A stretch of 64,000 nucleotides of DNA from Shewanella oneidensis MR-1 (GTDB lineage Bacteria > Pseudomonadota > Gammaproteobacteria > Enterobacterales > Shewanellaceae). Below are positions 54,383 to 63,377 of this stretch, in pieces (positions within the stretch are counted from its first letter, which is position 1; each line of letters begins with the position of its first letter). The notes under the pieces were generated by a model. That model saw nothing but the letters and a program-made list of their open reading frames with translations. It was not told the origin of the DNA and ran no database searches. The position numbers and the translations under genes were made by a program. Location: positions 558,001-622,000 of the forward strand of contig NC_004347.2 of NCBI RefSeq assembly GCF_000146165.2. Reading direction: 5' to 3'.

Positions 54383-55105
54383 TTATTCGAAATAACCGCG
54401 ATAATCCGTAGTGGTCGGTTGTAATAGTGCTTGCATCGCACGGTCGGGGTAGTTGCTAAAGATGCCATCAACGCCAAGCTGCTTAAGTGCGTGAATATCA
54501 TCGCTGTGATCGACGGTGTAAACATAAACCTTAGCGCCTCTTCGGTGGGCATCATCTACTAGCACTTTGCTAATAAAACTCACATCTAGATGCAGAGAAT
54601 ATGCGTTTAGCTCGCTCACGACCGCTGCGCCATCGAGGGGAATACTGGCGAGCAAAGGTGCCACTAATGCCTGTGGCAGAGCCTGTTTGACTTGCTGTAA
54701 ATAAGGGTGATTGAAGGAGGAAATCAGTAATTGCTCAGCACTGAATCCCAGCTCTGCAATGGCTTTGGGGTAAAGTTTGAATAGTGGCGCTACCGTATTA
54801 ATCCCCTTAAGTTCAATGTTTACCGTGGCGCGGCCAGCAACAAGCTCAAGCACTTGCCAAAGCGTGGAGATGGATTCGCCTTTGACGGTGACATTGGCAA
54901 GATAGTCTTGGCTGACTAAATGGATTATTCCTGTGCCTGAGCTTTTACTGTCGAGTCTACGGTCATGAAATACCACTAGCTCACCTTCGACATTATGCAC
55001 ATCCAGCTCAATGGCTTTGGCGCCTAATTCAATCGCTTTGGCCATGGCGGCTAAGGTATTTTCGGCCACATAACCGCTGGCACCGCGGTGAGCAAAAATA
55101 AGCAT
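54383..55105 (-). CDS. glycerophosphodiester phosphodiesterase
   Basis: A 240-residue cytoplasmic phosphodiesterase (UgpQ type): HRGASG at residues 6-11, E15 in AENT, ELD at 33-35 and VFHDRRLD near 45. It hydrolyses glycerophosphodiesters to sn-glycerol 3-phosphate and an alcohol. No signal peptide. It follows mscM by 15 bp and is probably co-transcribed with it. A short palindrome CGGTTATT/AATAACCG spans its stop codon. Confidence 0.9.
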   Translation of the reverse strand: MLIFAHRGASGYVAENTLAAMAKAIELGAKAIELDVHNVEGELVVFHDRRLDSKSSGTGIIHLVSQDYLANVTVKGESISTLWQVLELVAGRATVNIELKGINTVAPLFKLYPKAIAELGFSAEQLLISSFNHPYLQQVKQALPQALVAPLLASIPLDGAAVVSELNAYSLHLDVSFISKVLVDDAHRRGAKVYVYTVDHSDDIHALKQLGVDGIFSNYPDRAMQALLQPTTTDYRGYFE

Positions 55106-55120
55106 CTGTTTATCGTCCTA

Positions 55121-58100
55121 TTAACTGCGGATTATGCCGACCTGATCGCGATTCTGGCCATTTTTAAGATGGATTTCCATTTGCGGATAGGCAAGTTCTA
55201 AATTGTTTTCTTTAAGCTTACGAGTAATACGTTTATGTAAGTCGTGGCGAAGCGGCCAACGTGCTGACATATCTTTGGCGTAGGCGCGAACTTCATAGTC
55301 TTGGGTATGTTTACCAAAGCCTGCAAACCACACTTCAGGCTCAGGATTAGCTAGCGCATCCTCGCATTCTTGTACCGCTTGATAGAGCGTCGCCTCGACT
55401 TTGGCGGGATCTGAATCACGGGCGACTGACACATGGACTATCACCCGAGTGATAGGGTCTGACAGTGACCAGTTAATTAACTGTTCAGTAATAAAGGCCT
55501 TGTTTGGAATGATAATTTCCTTTCTATCCCAGTCGATAATCGTGGTGGCGCGGATCTGGATTTTACTGACAGTCCCCGTGAGATCGCGAATGGTGACGGT
55601 GTCGCCAATACGCACAGGTTTCTCGAACAGAATAATCAGACCCGAAATAAAGTTGGCAAAAATCTCCTGCAAACCAAAACCGAGACCCAGTGACAGCGCG
55701 GCAATCAACCATTGCAGTTTTGACCATTCCATCCCAAGGTTCGAAAAGCCAATCAATAGACCTAAAAACACCACCAAATAACGGCTTACGGTCGTGATGG
55801 CAAAGCCAGTGCCGGGTGTCAGGTCGAGTCTTTGCAAGATCATCAGCTCAAGCAAACCGGGTAAATTGGTGGCGATCATCAGCGAAAAGCCAACGATGAT
55901 TAAGCCAAATAACAGCGATTTCATCGTAATCGGAAGCTGCTGCTCAACCCCATTGATGCTGGTATTGGTGGTCCAGAGGGTAATGCCATCAAGGAAGGAA
56001 AACAGCGCCGTATGGGTTTGCGTCCACAGGCCAATCAAACTGGCTAAAAAAGCTAACAGCAGTAAAGAGCGGACTAACCCGAGGGATTGACTCGAAATAG
56101 TTTCGAGATCGACCACTGGCTCTTCGTAGGTGTCTAGGCCATCGTTTGAGGCATGGTGTGTTTCGCCTTTTTCCCGCTGGGCTAAACGCTCTGCCCGTTT
56201 CGCTTTCGCCCGATCGAAGGCAATACGGCGGCGTTCAATCAACATCCACCGCTTAATTAATTGATAGAGAAGTAAAAAACTTAACCCCAATACAATAGAT
56301 AACTGTAGTTGCAGCAACATTTGGAAGGCGGTGAAGTAGTAGCCTCTAAACGCTAGCACCGCGCTCAGTAATGGTACTGAAATCAGTAAGGCCCAAAGCA
56401 TTTTTTGGATTAATCGCTTGTTCTTGCCGTCTTTTTTAGTGTCGGTATTTTGCCGGCTCAGGAGCAAAACATCCTTGTATAACAAGAATAAAATGACGCA
56501 AAAACAGATAAATGCACCGCGGCCAATGCTGTTACGGATAAGGGATGCATCGAGGATTTCAGTAAATCCCATAATGCCAAGTAAGGGGCTCGCGACAAAG
56601 ACAAAGTGTTTTAGTCTCAATTGACCCGCTTGGATAAGTTTTGAGGGGCGCTTGAAGTGGCCGACCAAGACGCCTTTATCGAGGGCAAGAATAAAAATTA
56701 AGCGATACAATAGGTAAACTAATCCTATTGCTAAAATTCCCATGCCAACGGCCTGCACAAAGTTACGGTCAGATTGATAGAATATCCATCCAGCCGCCAC
56801 TATCGGTAAAGGTTTGATTAAGGCGTAACCTAAGCTTAAGGCTAAGGATTTGAAGGTATAGATAAATTTATCCTGAGTTACATTTCCCACATAAGTGGCA
56901 TAGTGACCAAGTAACCGATTGAATTTAGGTTTAATTAAATCTTGGATCACTAAACAAAGCACCAACAGAATGATCCACCATGACCAATAGTCGTTTTGCT
57001 CTTGCCAAGCTTTGCCAAGTTGCCCCCACTGTGCCTCTTGGATAAGCCACAGGGCGCTGCGTTGGACGTCGGTTAGCCAAAGTTTGTTAATGCTCGCGGC
57101 ATTAGGTACCCAAAAAAGATGCTCATTAAGCGTATTTTTTAGCGTGAGATGTTGTTGGCTAAGCTGCTGATAATTAACTTTGAGTTTGCCTAGTTCACTC
57201 AGATATTGGTCATAACTTTGCATTAACTGTGTGAGCAATGCCTGTTGTGAGCGCAGTAGCTTAATTTGCCCCTCGCTGTAGCGATTGGTCTGCTCGAGTT
57301 CTTGTTCGTTGAGCGCTTGCTGTTGCTCTAGGTGATATCTATCTAGACGTGCATCAGCGATCAGGGTCTGCAGTTTTTCATGGTTTGGTGGTTTGGGCAG
57401 CGATTGCAACATTTGCAAGAAACGTTCACCAAAGGCGGAGTTCATTTTGACCCAAGTGATTTGCTCTTGGATATTGGCCAACTGCTTAGCTTGGGATTGA
57501 TATTGCAGTTCAGCCTGTTCCTGTTGCTCAACCACATTATTGATTTGCAAGGTTAAGGTTTGGAGTTTTTGGCCATAGATCTGATTGGTGTCGGCGATAT
57601 TGCGCGTAACTGGGTCGACGACTTTTGCAGTATCGACGAGATTTTTGGCCAAGGTTGCATCGGTTTGTCGCTGGCGCTGCTTATTTATCACCTTATTGAT
57701 GGTTTCAATAAAGGCTTCCTGTTGGCTCAGTTGTTGGCGCACCAGTTGTAACTGTAGTTGTGTGAGTTCGATGCGCTTTTGGCTGCTGGCGAGTTCAGCC
57801 TCATGGGTGGCAAGGCTTTGTTCGAAAAAAATCCGCTGCGTTTGCTGCAATTCACCCGTTGGGGTGTCGATAGGCGCCAATTCCGTTTTCTTATTTTGCA
57901 GCACATTTTGCCTAGCGTTGGCAATGACGGAGGGCAGCAGGTTATGGCGCTGCAATAGCTCGTTGACTTGGTTACCAAGGGCGGTCTCGCTCTCTTTTAA
58001 CTCAGACAAGCGCAAATAAGCCATTGAGGCTTGCTGGTTAAGATCTGTGCCTTTATCCAGTTTAAGTTGGACTGCTGCCTCTTTGAGTCCTTGATTAATG

Positions 58101-58324
58101 ACCTTTTTATTTTTTTCAAAATCAAGTTGAGCCTGCTGAAAGCTACTCGCATTCGCCGCCAGCCTATCAATGTTGTTTTTAAGTTCAGTAATTTGATCGT
58201 CAATGCTGATATTTTGTTGTTGATTTTGGTTGTTTAAACCAAGGCGCTTATCCAACTGCAAGGGCGAATTGGCATGGAGAGAAAAAGAGAAAAAAGCAAT
58301 AACGAACAATAAAATACGTGGCAT
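55121..58324 (-). CDS. mscM: MscM/MscK-type large mechanosensitive channel
   Basis: A protein of about 1067 residues, close in length to E. coli YjeP (MscM) and MscK. A signal peptide (MPRILLFVIAFFSFSLHA) leads to a long coiled-coil periplasmic region (to about 450), then some ten membrane helices, then a C-terminal MscS core with SLGLGFGLQEIFANFISGLIIL-type pore helix and a KPVRIGDTVTIRDLTGTV beta domain. It lies upstream-adjacent to psd as in E. coli, supporting the name MscM. The start is uncertain (GTG 58357 or ATG 58324; neither has a strong ribosome site). It would release solutes on osmotic downshock. Confidence 0.8.
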   Translation of the reverse strand: MPRILLFVIAFFSFSLHANSPLQLDKRLGLNNQNQQQNISIDDQITELKNNIDRLAANASSFQQAQLDFEKNKKVINQGLKEAAVQLKLDKGTDLNQQASMAYLRLSELKESETALGNQVNELLQRHNLLPSVIANARQNVLQNKKTELAPIDTPTGELQQTQRIFFEQSLATHEAELASSQKRIELTQLQLQLVRQQLSQQEAFIETINKVINKQRQRQTDATLAKNLVDTAKVVDPVTRNIADTNQIYGQKLQTLTLQINNVVEQQEQAELQYQSQAKQLANIQEQITWVKMNSAFGERFLQMLQSLPKPPNHEKLQTLIADARLDRYHLEQQQALNEQELEQTNRYSEGQIKLLRSQQALLTQLMQSYDQYLSELGKLKVNYQQLSQQHLTLKNTLNEHLFWVPNAASINKLWLTDVQRSALWLIQEAQWGQLGKAWQEQNDYWSWWIILLVLCLVIQDLIKPKFNRLLGHYATYVGNVTQDKFIYTFKSLALSLGYALIKPLPIVAAGWIFYQSDRNFVQAVGMGILAIGLVYLLYRLIFILALDKGVLVGHFKRPSKLIQAGQLRLKHFVFVASPLLGIMGFTEILDASLIRNSIGRGAFICFCVILFLLYKDVLLLSRQNTDTKKDGKNKRLIQKMLWALLISVPLLSAVLAFRGYYFTAFQMLLQLQLSIVLGLSFLLLYQLIKRWMLIERRRIAFDRAKAKRAERLAQREKGETHHASNDGLDTYEEPVVDLETISSQSLGLVRSLLLLAFLASLIGLWTQTHTALFSFLDGITLWTTNTSINGVEQQLPITMKSLLFGLIIVGFSLMIATNLPGLLELMILQRLDLTPGTGFAITTVSRYLVVFLGLLIGFSNLGMEWSKLQWLIAALSLGLGFGLQEIFANFISGLIILFEKPVRIGDTVTIRDLTGTVSKIQIRATTIIDWDRKEIIIPNKAFITEQLINWSLSDPITRVIVHVSVARDSDPAKVEATLYQAVQECEDALANPEPEVWFAGFGKHTQDYEVRAYAKDMSARWPLRHDLHKRITRKLKENNLELAYPQMEIHLKNGQNRDQVGIIRS

Positions 58325-58392
58325 ATAGGCAAAAGCAATTAGGGGCGAAAGACGCACTCATCTTAGCCAACTTGGGCCAAGATTGGTATGTT

Positions 58393-59290
58393 TTAAACGT
58401 TCTTTTTTCGCCGTTGGGATTGGTGGGATTGATGGGTTTCAAAGATGGCGGTCGCGACGATGATGCTTCCGCCTATCAAGGTGTTTACATTAAGTGCTTC
58501 ACCTAAAATCAGTAAAGCTAGCATGGCTCCATAGAATGGCTGGAGACAGGAGACTAATCCAACGGTTTTGGCACTTAATTGCCTTAGGGCTGAGGTAAAT
58601 AATGCATGGGGGGCGGCGGTAAACACCACCCCGAGCAACAGGATTAATCCCCAGGTTTCGCGGGAGATAGTGTGTAACTCAGTTTGATGCCAAGGCATAA
58701 GAAATACCGCCGCCACTAAGGTTTGGTAAAACATGGCGTGTGGGCCGCTATATTGCGAAAAATAGCGTTTTTGCAGCAGGTTGCGAGCGGTAAATAACAT
58801 CGCCGATAGGATACCGATTGCAATGCCTAAGGTGGTGTCGTTACCTAGATTGGCTTCCAGGGATCAATAGCACTACGCCTATCAGTACCAAGATACCGCT
58901 GATAATATCCATTAGCTTGATTTTATTGCCCGTTAATAACGGCTCGGCAATTACTGTCATGACGGGATAAGTAAAAAAGGCGATCATACCGATGGCAACC
59001 GAGGAGAGTTGCATTGCGGCAAAATACGTGACCCAATGCAAACTGACGATGACACCTAAACCGATAGCGACTAAGTAATCTTTTTTGCTCCCAAGACTTA
59101 AGTATTTACCACGAAGTTTGACCAGCAGAGTCAGTACAAATGCGGCAACCACACATCTGAGGAATGTGATATCGAGTGCGCTTAAGGGAATTAACTTTGA
59201 GAACAAGGCCGTGCCACCAAACATCAGCACAGCCAGGTGTAATTCGAGTAATCCCGAGGGTTTAGCAGTTTGGCTCAAATTAACCGTCAA
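58393..59290 (-). pseudogene. EamA/DMT transporter gene with a frameshift
   Basis: The N-terminal half (59290-58841; LAVLMFGGTALFSKLIPLSA) and the C-terminal half (58800-58393; LSAKTVGLVSCLQPFYGAML) of a ten-helix EamA drug/metabolite transporter are in different frames. Translation runs VVLLIPGSQSR then stops; deleting one C (plus strand) at 58857-58858 restores LIPEANLGNDTTLGIAIGIL and joins the halves. A one-base insertion is the simplest reading. It starts (TTG) 5 bp after psd, so it was an operon member. Whether the lesion is real or a sequence error cannot be decided here. Confidence 0.85.
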
Positions 59291-59295
59291 AACGC

Positions 59296-60174
59296 TTAGT
59301 CAGCAGATGGCAGGTCTTTGATATTGGCAAAGGCTTGACCCATTCGCGTCACGGCTTCAGGTTCAACACTTTCAGCAAAGGTATCGATAGCCTCTTTTGC
59401 AAACAGCATCACAACGGTACTGCCAAGTTTAAAGCGGCCCATTTCTTCACCTTTATTTAAAGTGATGGCATCTGGCCCGACTGTTGGATAGTCCCAAGTG
59501 AATACTTGCTTACCCGTTGGCGGCGTCACAGTACCTGCCCAAACGGTTTCTATACTGGCTACTATGGTTGCACCGACTAATACCATTGCTAGCGGGCCTC
59601 GGTCGGTTTCAAAAATGGCGACGACACGTTCGTTGCGAGCAAACAGACCTGGAACATGGCGCGCGGTTAACGGATTAACCGAAAACAACTCGCCCGGCAC
59701 ATAGGTCATCTTAGATAGGGTGCCTTTAATCGGCATATGGATGCGGTGATAATCCTTAGGAGCCAGATAAATCGTCGCAAAATCACCCCCTTCGAAACGT
59801 TTGGCATCTTCAGCTTGATCGCCAAGCAGGGTGAGTGAAGAGTAGTGATGGCCTTTAGCTTGGAAAATGCGGCCATCCTTGATGGGGCCTAGCTGGCTCA
59901 CTGCGCCATCAACCGGATGGACCATGATATTGGCCGCGCTATTGATGGGGCGAATACCTGGCTTAAGTGCGCGGGTGAAGAAATCATTGAAACTTTTATA
60001 GGCTTCAGGTTCGCTTTGAGCCGCTTCACTCATATCAATTTTATATTGCTTGATAAACCATTTAATCGCGGCAGTCGTTAATGCGCCAGCTTCAGACGCG
60101 GCAAGTTTACCGACTAAGCGAGATAACAGGTGCTTTGGCAGCATGTACTGCAACGCAATTTTCACTTTATCCAA
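59296..60174 (-). CDS. psd: phosphatidylserine decarboxylase proenzyme
   Basis: A 292-residue proenzyme. The self-cleavage site KLGST lies at residues 249-253, so cleavage before S252 gives the pyruvoyl alpha-subunit. Other conserved blocks are [12 protein letters not shown] and DYHRIHMP. It makes phosphatidylethanolamine at the inner membrane. The start is TTG at 60174, with AAGGAA 7 bases upstream. It lies 72 bp after rsgA, matching the E. coli order orn | rsgA-psd-mscM. Confidence 0.94.
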   Translation of the reverse strand: MDKVKIALQYMLPKHLLSRLVGKLAASEAGALTTAAIKWFIKQYKIDMSEAAQSEPEAYKSFNDFFTRALKPGIRPINSAANIMVHPVDGAVSQLGPIKDGRIFQAKGHHYSSLTLLGDQAEDAKRFEGGDFATIYLAPKDYHRIHMPIKGTLSKMTYVPGELFSVNPLTARHVPGLFARNERVVAIFETDRGPLAMVLVGATIVASIETVWAGTVTPPTGKQVFTWDYPTVGPDAITLNKGEEMGRFKLGSTVVMLFAKEAIDTFAESVEPEAVTRMGQAFANIKDLPSAD

Positions 60175-60246
60175 TTTATGTTCCTTTCCGTTTGCGGCTC
60201 AACTTAGGTTGAGACTTATTTTATGTTAATTTATTCGCCGTTCCGC

Positions 60247-61311
60247 TTATTCATCGCTTTGGGCGCGGAATTGCCGAGCGTGACGCTGCTCATCAAGGCT
60301 TGCAATAATACGGTGATAGTTATTAAAGCGATCTTCGCTGATTTTACCCGCATCGACAGCAGCCTTTAAGGCGCAGCCAGGATCGTCTCCGTGTTTGCAG
60401 TCGCGGAATTTACAGCCACCTAAAAAGTCGCGAAATTCAATAAAACACCAACCAACACGCTGCGCAGGCAAATGCCAAAGGGCAAATTCGCGCACACCGG
60501 GGGAATCAATTAAATCACCGCCACTAGGTAAATGCAGTAATTTAGCGGTAGTGGTAGTGTGTTGCCCAAGCCCAGAGTTGTCGGAGACATCGCCCACCAG
60601 TAGCTCGGCTTCTGGCAGTAAGGCGTTTACCAGTGAAGACTTACCCACACCTGACTGACCCGCAAACACACTCACTTTATCCTTGAGCAGTGCTTTGATG
60701 GTTTCTAGACCTTCGCCTAATTTACTGCTGACCTTATACACCGGATAGCCAATATCTTGATAACGCTTTAAGGCTTCCTCTATGGCTGGCGCTTCTTCAG
60801 GCGTCAGCAGATCGATTTTATTCAAAATAATAATCGGCGGAATATCGGTGTCTTCGGCTGCCACTAAGTAGCGGTCAATAATTTGAGTGGTAAAGCTAGG
60901 TAACACCGACGACACAATCAAAATTTGGTCGATATTCGAAGCGATAATTTTCACGCCATCATATAAATCGGGGCGTGAGAGTGAAGAGTGTCTTGGATGT
61001 ACTGCTTCCACAATGCCTGCTATGCCACTATTGGCTTGGCTTTCAATGGCTAAGCGTACAATCACTTTATCGCCAGTGACTAAACTGGTAATCGTGCGGC
61101 GAATATTACAGCGCACAATGTGGCCGTCTTCAGTTTCAATATCGGCATGTTGGCCAAAGCGAGATATGACAGTACCGCTCTGTTCTGGGCCGAGTGAGCT
61201 ATCCTGTAACTCAGGCGTATTTTTATCACCACTGTCACGATTGAGGCGTTTCTCGTGATTGGCGCGCATACGGCGTAATTGGCCTTGGCTTAGGGGTTTC
61301 TTTTTACTCAC
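60247..61311 (-). CDS. rsgA: RsgA, small-subunit biogenesis GTPase
   Basis: A 354-residue circularly permuted GTPase. The order of motifs is G4 (ILNKIDLL), G1 (GQSGVGKSSLVNALL), G3 (DSPGVREF), then a zinc-binding CX(n)CX(n)H region CKFRDCKHGDDPGC near the C-terminus. RsgA matures the 30S subunit and responds to GTP and (p)ppGpp. It starts at GTG 61311. The gene is divergent from orn. The upstream hairpin AGCCT/AGGCT plus a T-run near 61384-61399 (minus strand) is noted but probably weak. Confidence 0.95.
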   Translation of the reverse strand: MSKKKPLSQGQLRRMRANHEKRLNRDSGDKNTPELQDSSLGPEQSGTVISRFGQHADIETEDGHIVRCNIRRTITSLVTGDKVIVRLAIESQANSGIAGIVEAVHPRHSSLSRPDLYDGVKIIASNIDQILIVSSVLPSFTTQIIDRYLVAAEDTDIPPIIILNKIDLLTPEEAPAIEEALKRYQDIGYPVYKVSSKLGEGLETIKALLKDKVSVFAGQSGVGKSSLVNALLPEAELLVGDVSDNSGLGQHTTTTAKLLHLPSGGDLIDSPGVREFALWHLPAQRVGWCFIEFRDFLGGCKFRDCKHGDDPGCALKAAVDAGKISEDRFNNYHRIIASLDEQRHARQFRAQSDE

Positions 61312-61423
61312 TGGTTTGTCTTCGTCAATTAGGTGATATTTTGTGTTTGAAAAAAGCAGTATGATACACGCTCTTGAATAAAAAAGCCTGAATTTAGGCT
61401 AACTGACACGATAAGGCGCAATT

Positions 61424-61969
61424 ATGGCGGCAGACGCAAATAATCTCATTTGGATCGATCTTGAAATGACTGGGTTAGAACCCGATGTGGATAGAGTCAT
61501 TGAAATTGCTACCTTAGTAACGGACCAAGAACTCAATATTATCGGTCAGGGACCTGTGATTGCGATTCACCAATCGGATGAAGTATTAGCGGCTATGGAT
61601 GATTGGAACCAAAAACACCATGGTGAATCGGGACTGATTGAGAGAGTCCGCGCCAGCCAAGTGAACGAAGCAGAGGCTGTTGCTCAAACTATTGCTTTCT
61701 TAGCGCAATACGTACCTAAGGGCGTCTCACCAATGTGCGGTAACAGCGTGGGCCAAGACCGTCGCTTTTTAAACCGCTACATGCGCGAGCTGGAGGATTA
61801 CTTCCATTACCGCAACCTCGACGTAAGCACGGTTAAAGAGTTAGTGAAGCGTTGGAGCCCTGAAACCATGGCGGGTTTCAAAAAGCAAAACACTCACCAA
61901 GCTTTGCAAGATATCCAAGAGTCGATAGCAGAATTGCAGTATTACCGTAGCAAAGTATTTAAAATTTGA
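61424..61969 (+). CDS. orn: oligoribonuclease
   Basis: A 181-residue DEDDh exoribonuclease with [11 protein letters not shown] near residue 11, [23 protein letters not shown] and the late [13 protein letters not shown] histidine-aspartate pair. It degrades two- to five-base RNA pieces and is essential in many gammaproteobacteria; it also degrades pGpG, the product of EAL phosphodiesterases, which links it to the c-di-GMP genes in this window. AAGGCGC precedes the ATG. Confidence 0.95.
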   Translation: MAADANNLIWIDLEMTGLEPDVDRVIEIATLVTDQELNIIGQGPVIAIHQSDEVLAAMDDWNQKHHGESGLIERVRASQVNEAEAVAQTIAFLAQYVPKGVSPMCGNSVGQDRRFLNRYMRELEDYFHYRNLDVSTVKELVKRWSPETMAGFKKQNTHQALQDIQESIAELQYYRSKVFKI

Positions 61970-61999
61970 CCGATCAGCAGATAAATCTGCAAGAAGGGG

Positions 62000-62027
62000 T
62001 TGCAGCCGCATAAATTTTTCATATAAT
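62000..62027 (+). promoter_or_regulatory. promoter of the tRNA-Gly operon
   Basis: TTGCAG (62000-62005) and TATAAT (62022-62027) are 16 bp apart. A GC-rich stretch GCGGCC follows the -10 box, the discriminator typical of stringently controlled stable-RNA promoters. It lies about 140 bp before the first tRNA. Confidence 0.65.
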
Positions 62028-62078
62028 GCGGCCTCAACTTTTTGATGCGGACATGATTGTCTAGTCAAATAAGTGAAG

Positions 62079-62152
62079 CCTACACTCGCTCAGTTGATAA
62101 AGGTGAAAAACGATACCTTTGTGAATGTTGAAGCGGATGTGGCAGCAATACT
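62079..62152 (+). other. tRNA-like element A (degenerate)
   Basis: Resembles elements B-D from CTCAGTTGATAAAGG through GATACCTTTG and GTTGAA to ATGTGGCAGC. The first bases are diverged from the tRNA 5' end. It precedes the first tRNA-Gly. Boundaries approximate. Confidence 0.5.
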
Positions 62153-62169
62153 CTAAGTTGAAAAGAAAA

Positions 62170-62245
62170 GCGACATTAGCTCAGTTGGTAGAGCGATACC
62201 TTGCCAAGGTATAGGTCATCGGTTCGAACCCGATATGTCGCTCCA
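62170..62245 (+). tRNA. tRNA-Gly (GCC)
   Basis: 76 bases with encoded CCA. Acceptor stem GCGACAT/ATGTCGC, discriminator T, D-arm GCTC...GAGC, anticodon stem ATACC/GGTAT with GCC anticodon, TpsiC loop GGTTCGAACC. First of four identical copies. Confidence 0.97.
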
Positions 62246-62289
62246 AATACAAATTTTAGTGATTTACCAAGTCATTAAATACAAAATAT

Positions 62290-62361
62290 GCGACATTAGC
62301 TCAGTTGATAAAGGTTGATAGACGATACCTTTGTTAATGTTGAAGGCGATTGTAGCAGCGA
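62290..62361 (+). other. tRNA-like element B
   Basis: Begins GCGACATTAGCTCAGTTGAT, identical to the tRNA-Gly 5' end except for the last bases, then diverges: AAAGGTTGATAGACGATACC then TTTGTTAATGTTGAAGG. It has no anticodon arm, T-arm or CCA. The preceding spacer (62246-62289) is repeated before element C. Confidence 0.65.
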
Positions 62362-62369
62362 TACAAAAG

Positions 62370-62445
62370 GCGACATTAGCTCAGTTGGTAGAGCGATACC
62401 TTGCCAAGGTATAGGTCATCGGTTCGAACCCGATATGTCGCTCCA
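62370..62445 (+). tRNA. tRNA-Gly (GCC)
   Basis: Identical in sequence to the copy at 62170-62245, 200 bp downstream of it. Confidence 0.97.
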
Positions 62446-62488
62446 AATAGAAATTTAGTGATTTACCAAGTCATTAAATACAAAATAT

Positions 62489-62560
62489 GCGACATTAGCT
62501 CAGTTGATAAAGGTTGATAGACGATACCTTTGTGGATGTTGAAGACGAATGTGACAGCAC
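62489..62560 (+). other. tRNA-like element C
   Basis: Nearly identical to element B up to GATACCTTTGT, then TGGATGTTGAAGACGAATGT and GACAGCAC. The tail ATGTGAC can partly pair with the 5' GCGACAT. Confidence 0.65.
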
Positions 62561-62567
62561 TAATTAT

Positions 62568-62643
62568 GCGACATTAGCTCAGTTGGTAGAGCGATACCTT
62601 GCCAAGGTATAGGTCATCGGTTCGAACCCGATATGTCGCTCCA
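62568..62643 (+). tRNA. tRNA-Gly (GCC)
   Basis: Third identical copy, 198 bp after the second. Confidence 0.97.
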
Positions 62644-62675
62644 ATTTTAGACAGTTACAGTCTTTAAATGTAAGT

Positions 62676-62749
62676 GCGACATTAGCTCAGTTGACACAAG
62701 GTGGATAGACGATACCTTTGTGAACGTTGAAAGCGGATGTGACAGCACT
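62676..62749 (+). other. tRNA-like element D
   Basis: Starts GCGACATTAGCTCAGTTGAC, then an ACAAGGTGGATAGACGATAC variant of the core and GTTGAAAGCGGATGTGACAG. Its tail CTCTAAGTTG is shared with that of element A. Confidence 0.65.
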
Positions 62750-62769
62750 ACTCTAAGTTGTAAAGAAAG

Positions 62770-62845
62770 GCGACATTAGCTCAGTTGGTAGAGCGATACC
62801 TTGCCAAGGTATAGGTCATCGGTTCGAACCCGATATGTCGCTCCA
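62770..62845 (+). tRNA. tRNA-Gly (GCC)
   Basis: Fourth identical copy, 202 bp after the third. Confidence 0.97.
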
Positions 62846-63377
62846 ATTCCCTGAATTTCCATTATCAAACTCCTCAATTTAAGACGATTTTAATTGCACT
62901 ATGATGTAGCAATGCATTTATTTTCCAAACTATAGGTCATGGGTTTGAAGCTCTCTTGATTAGAGCCACGTCGCTCCAATTTTTTCTCTAAATCCTTTCA
63001 TAAATATAAACAATCCACATATTGTTGAAAATGTAGTGCTTTCGTTGCCTCGAATTACATTTATCTTCAGGTTAACGCCTTATCGCTCATTGAGAATAAG
63101 TTCAGTTTTTAGCAACTGTTTTAATCCCTTATGGACGACAGTGTCGGATAAGCTGCAACCAGAATTTTTCATTTTCGGTATTTTTGCATTTTATGGAAAA
63201 CAAAACACCGAGCTTAATGCGTGATCTGGGCTTTGCTTCTTTAAGATTTTCTAAATTAGATGGCACCATGAAGGGCAAATTATGATCTTGCTCAATTATT
63301 CGCAATGTTTTTGCTTACATAATGAATCCAGACAAAAAATAGCGCCAAGTTGTTGGCTTAACATTGGAGTGCATTAT
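62846..63377. other. gene-poor region after the tRNA array
   Basis: About 530 bp, AT-rich. It holds the tRNA 3'-half remnant at 62925-62979, a T6 run at 62980-62985 that may end the tRNA transcript, and otherwise nothing recognised. The 62-codon frame at 63036-63224 shows no ribosome site or family. Confidence 0.5.
62925..62979 (+). pseudogene. tRNA-Gly 3'-half remnant
   Basis: CCAAACTATAGGTCATGGGT matches the anticodon-to-T-arm part of the tRNA-Gly genes, and CGTCGCTCCAA the 3' end; about 12 extra bases containing a GCTCT/AGAGC hairpin lie between. The 5' half is absent. Confidence 0.6.

Noticed and set aside
62290-62361. Element B as an additional functional tRNA
   Set aside because: It lacks an anticodon arm, T-arm and CCA.
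63036-63224. 62-codon ORF on the plus strand after the tRNA array
   Set aside because: No ribosome site, no recognisable motif and unlike neighbouring codon use.
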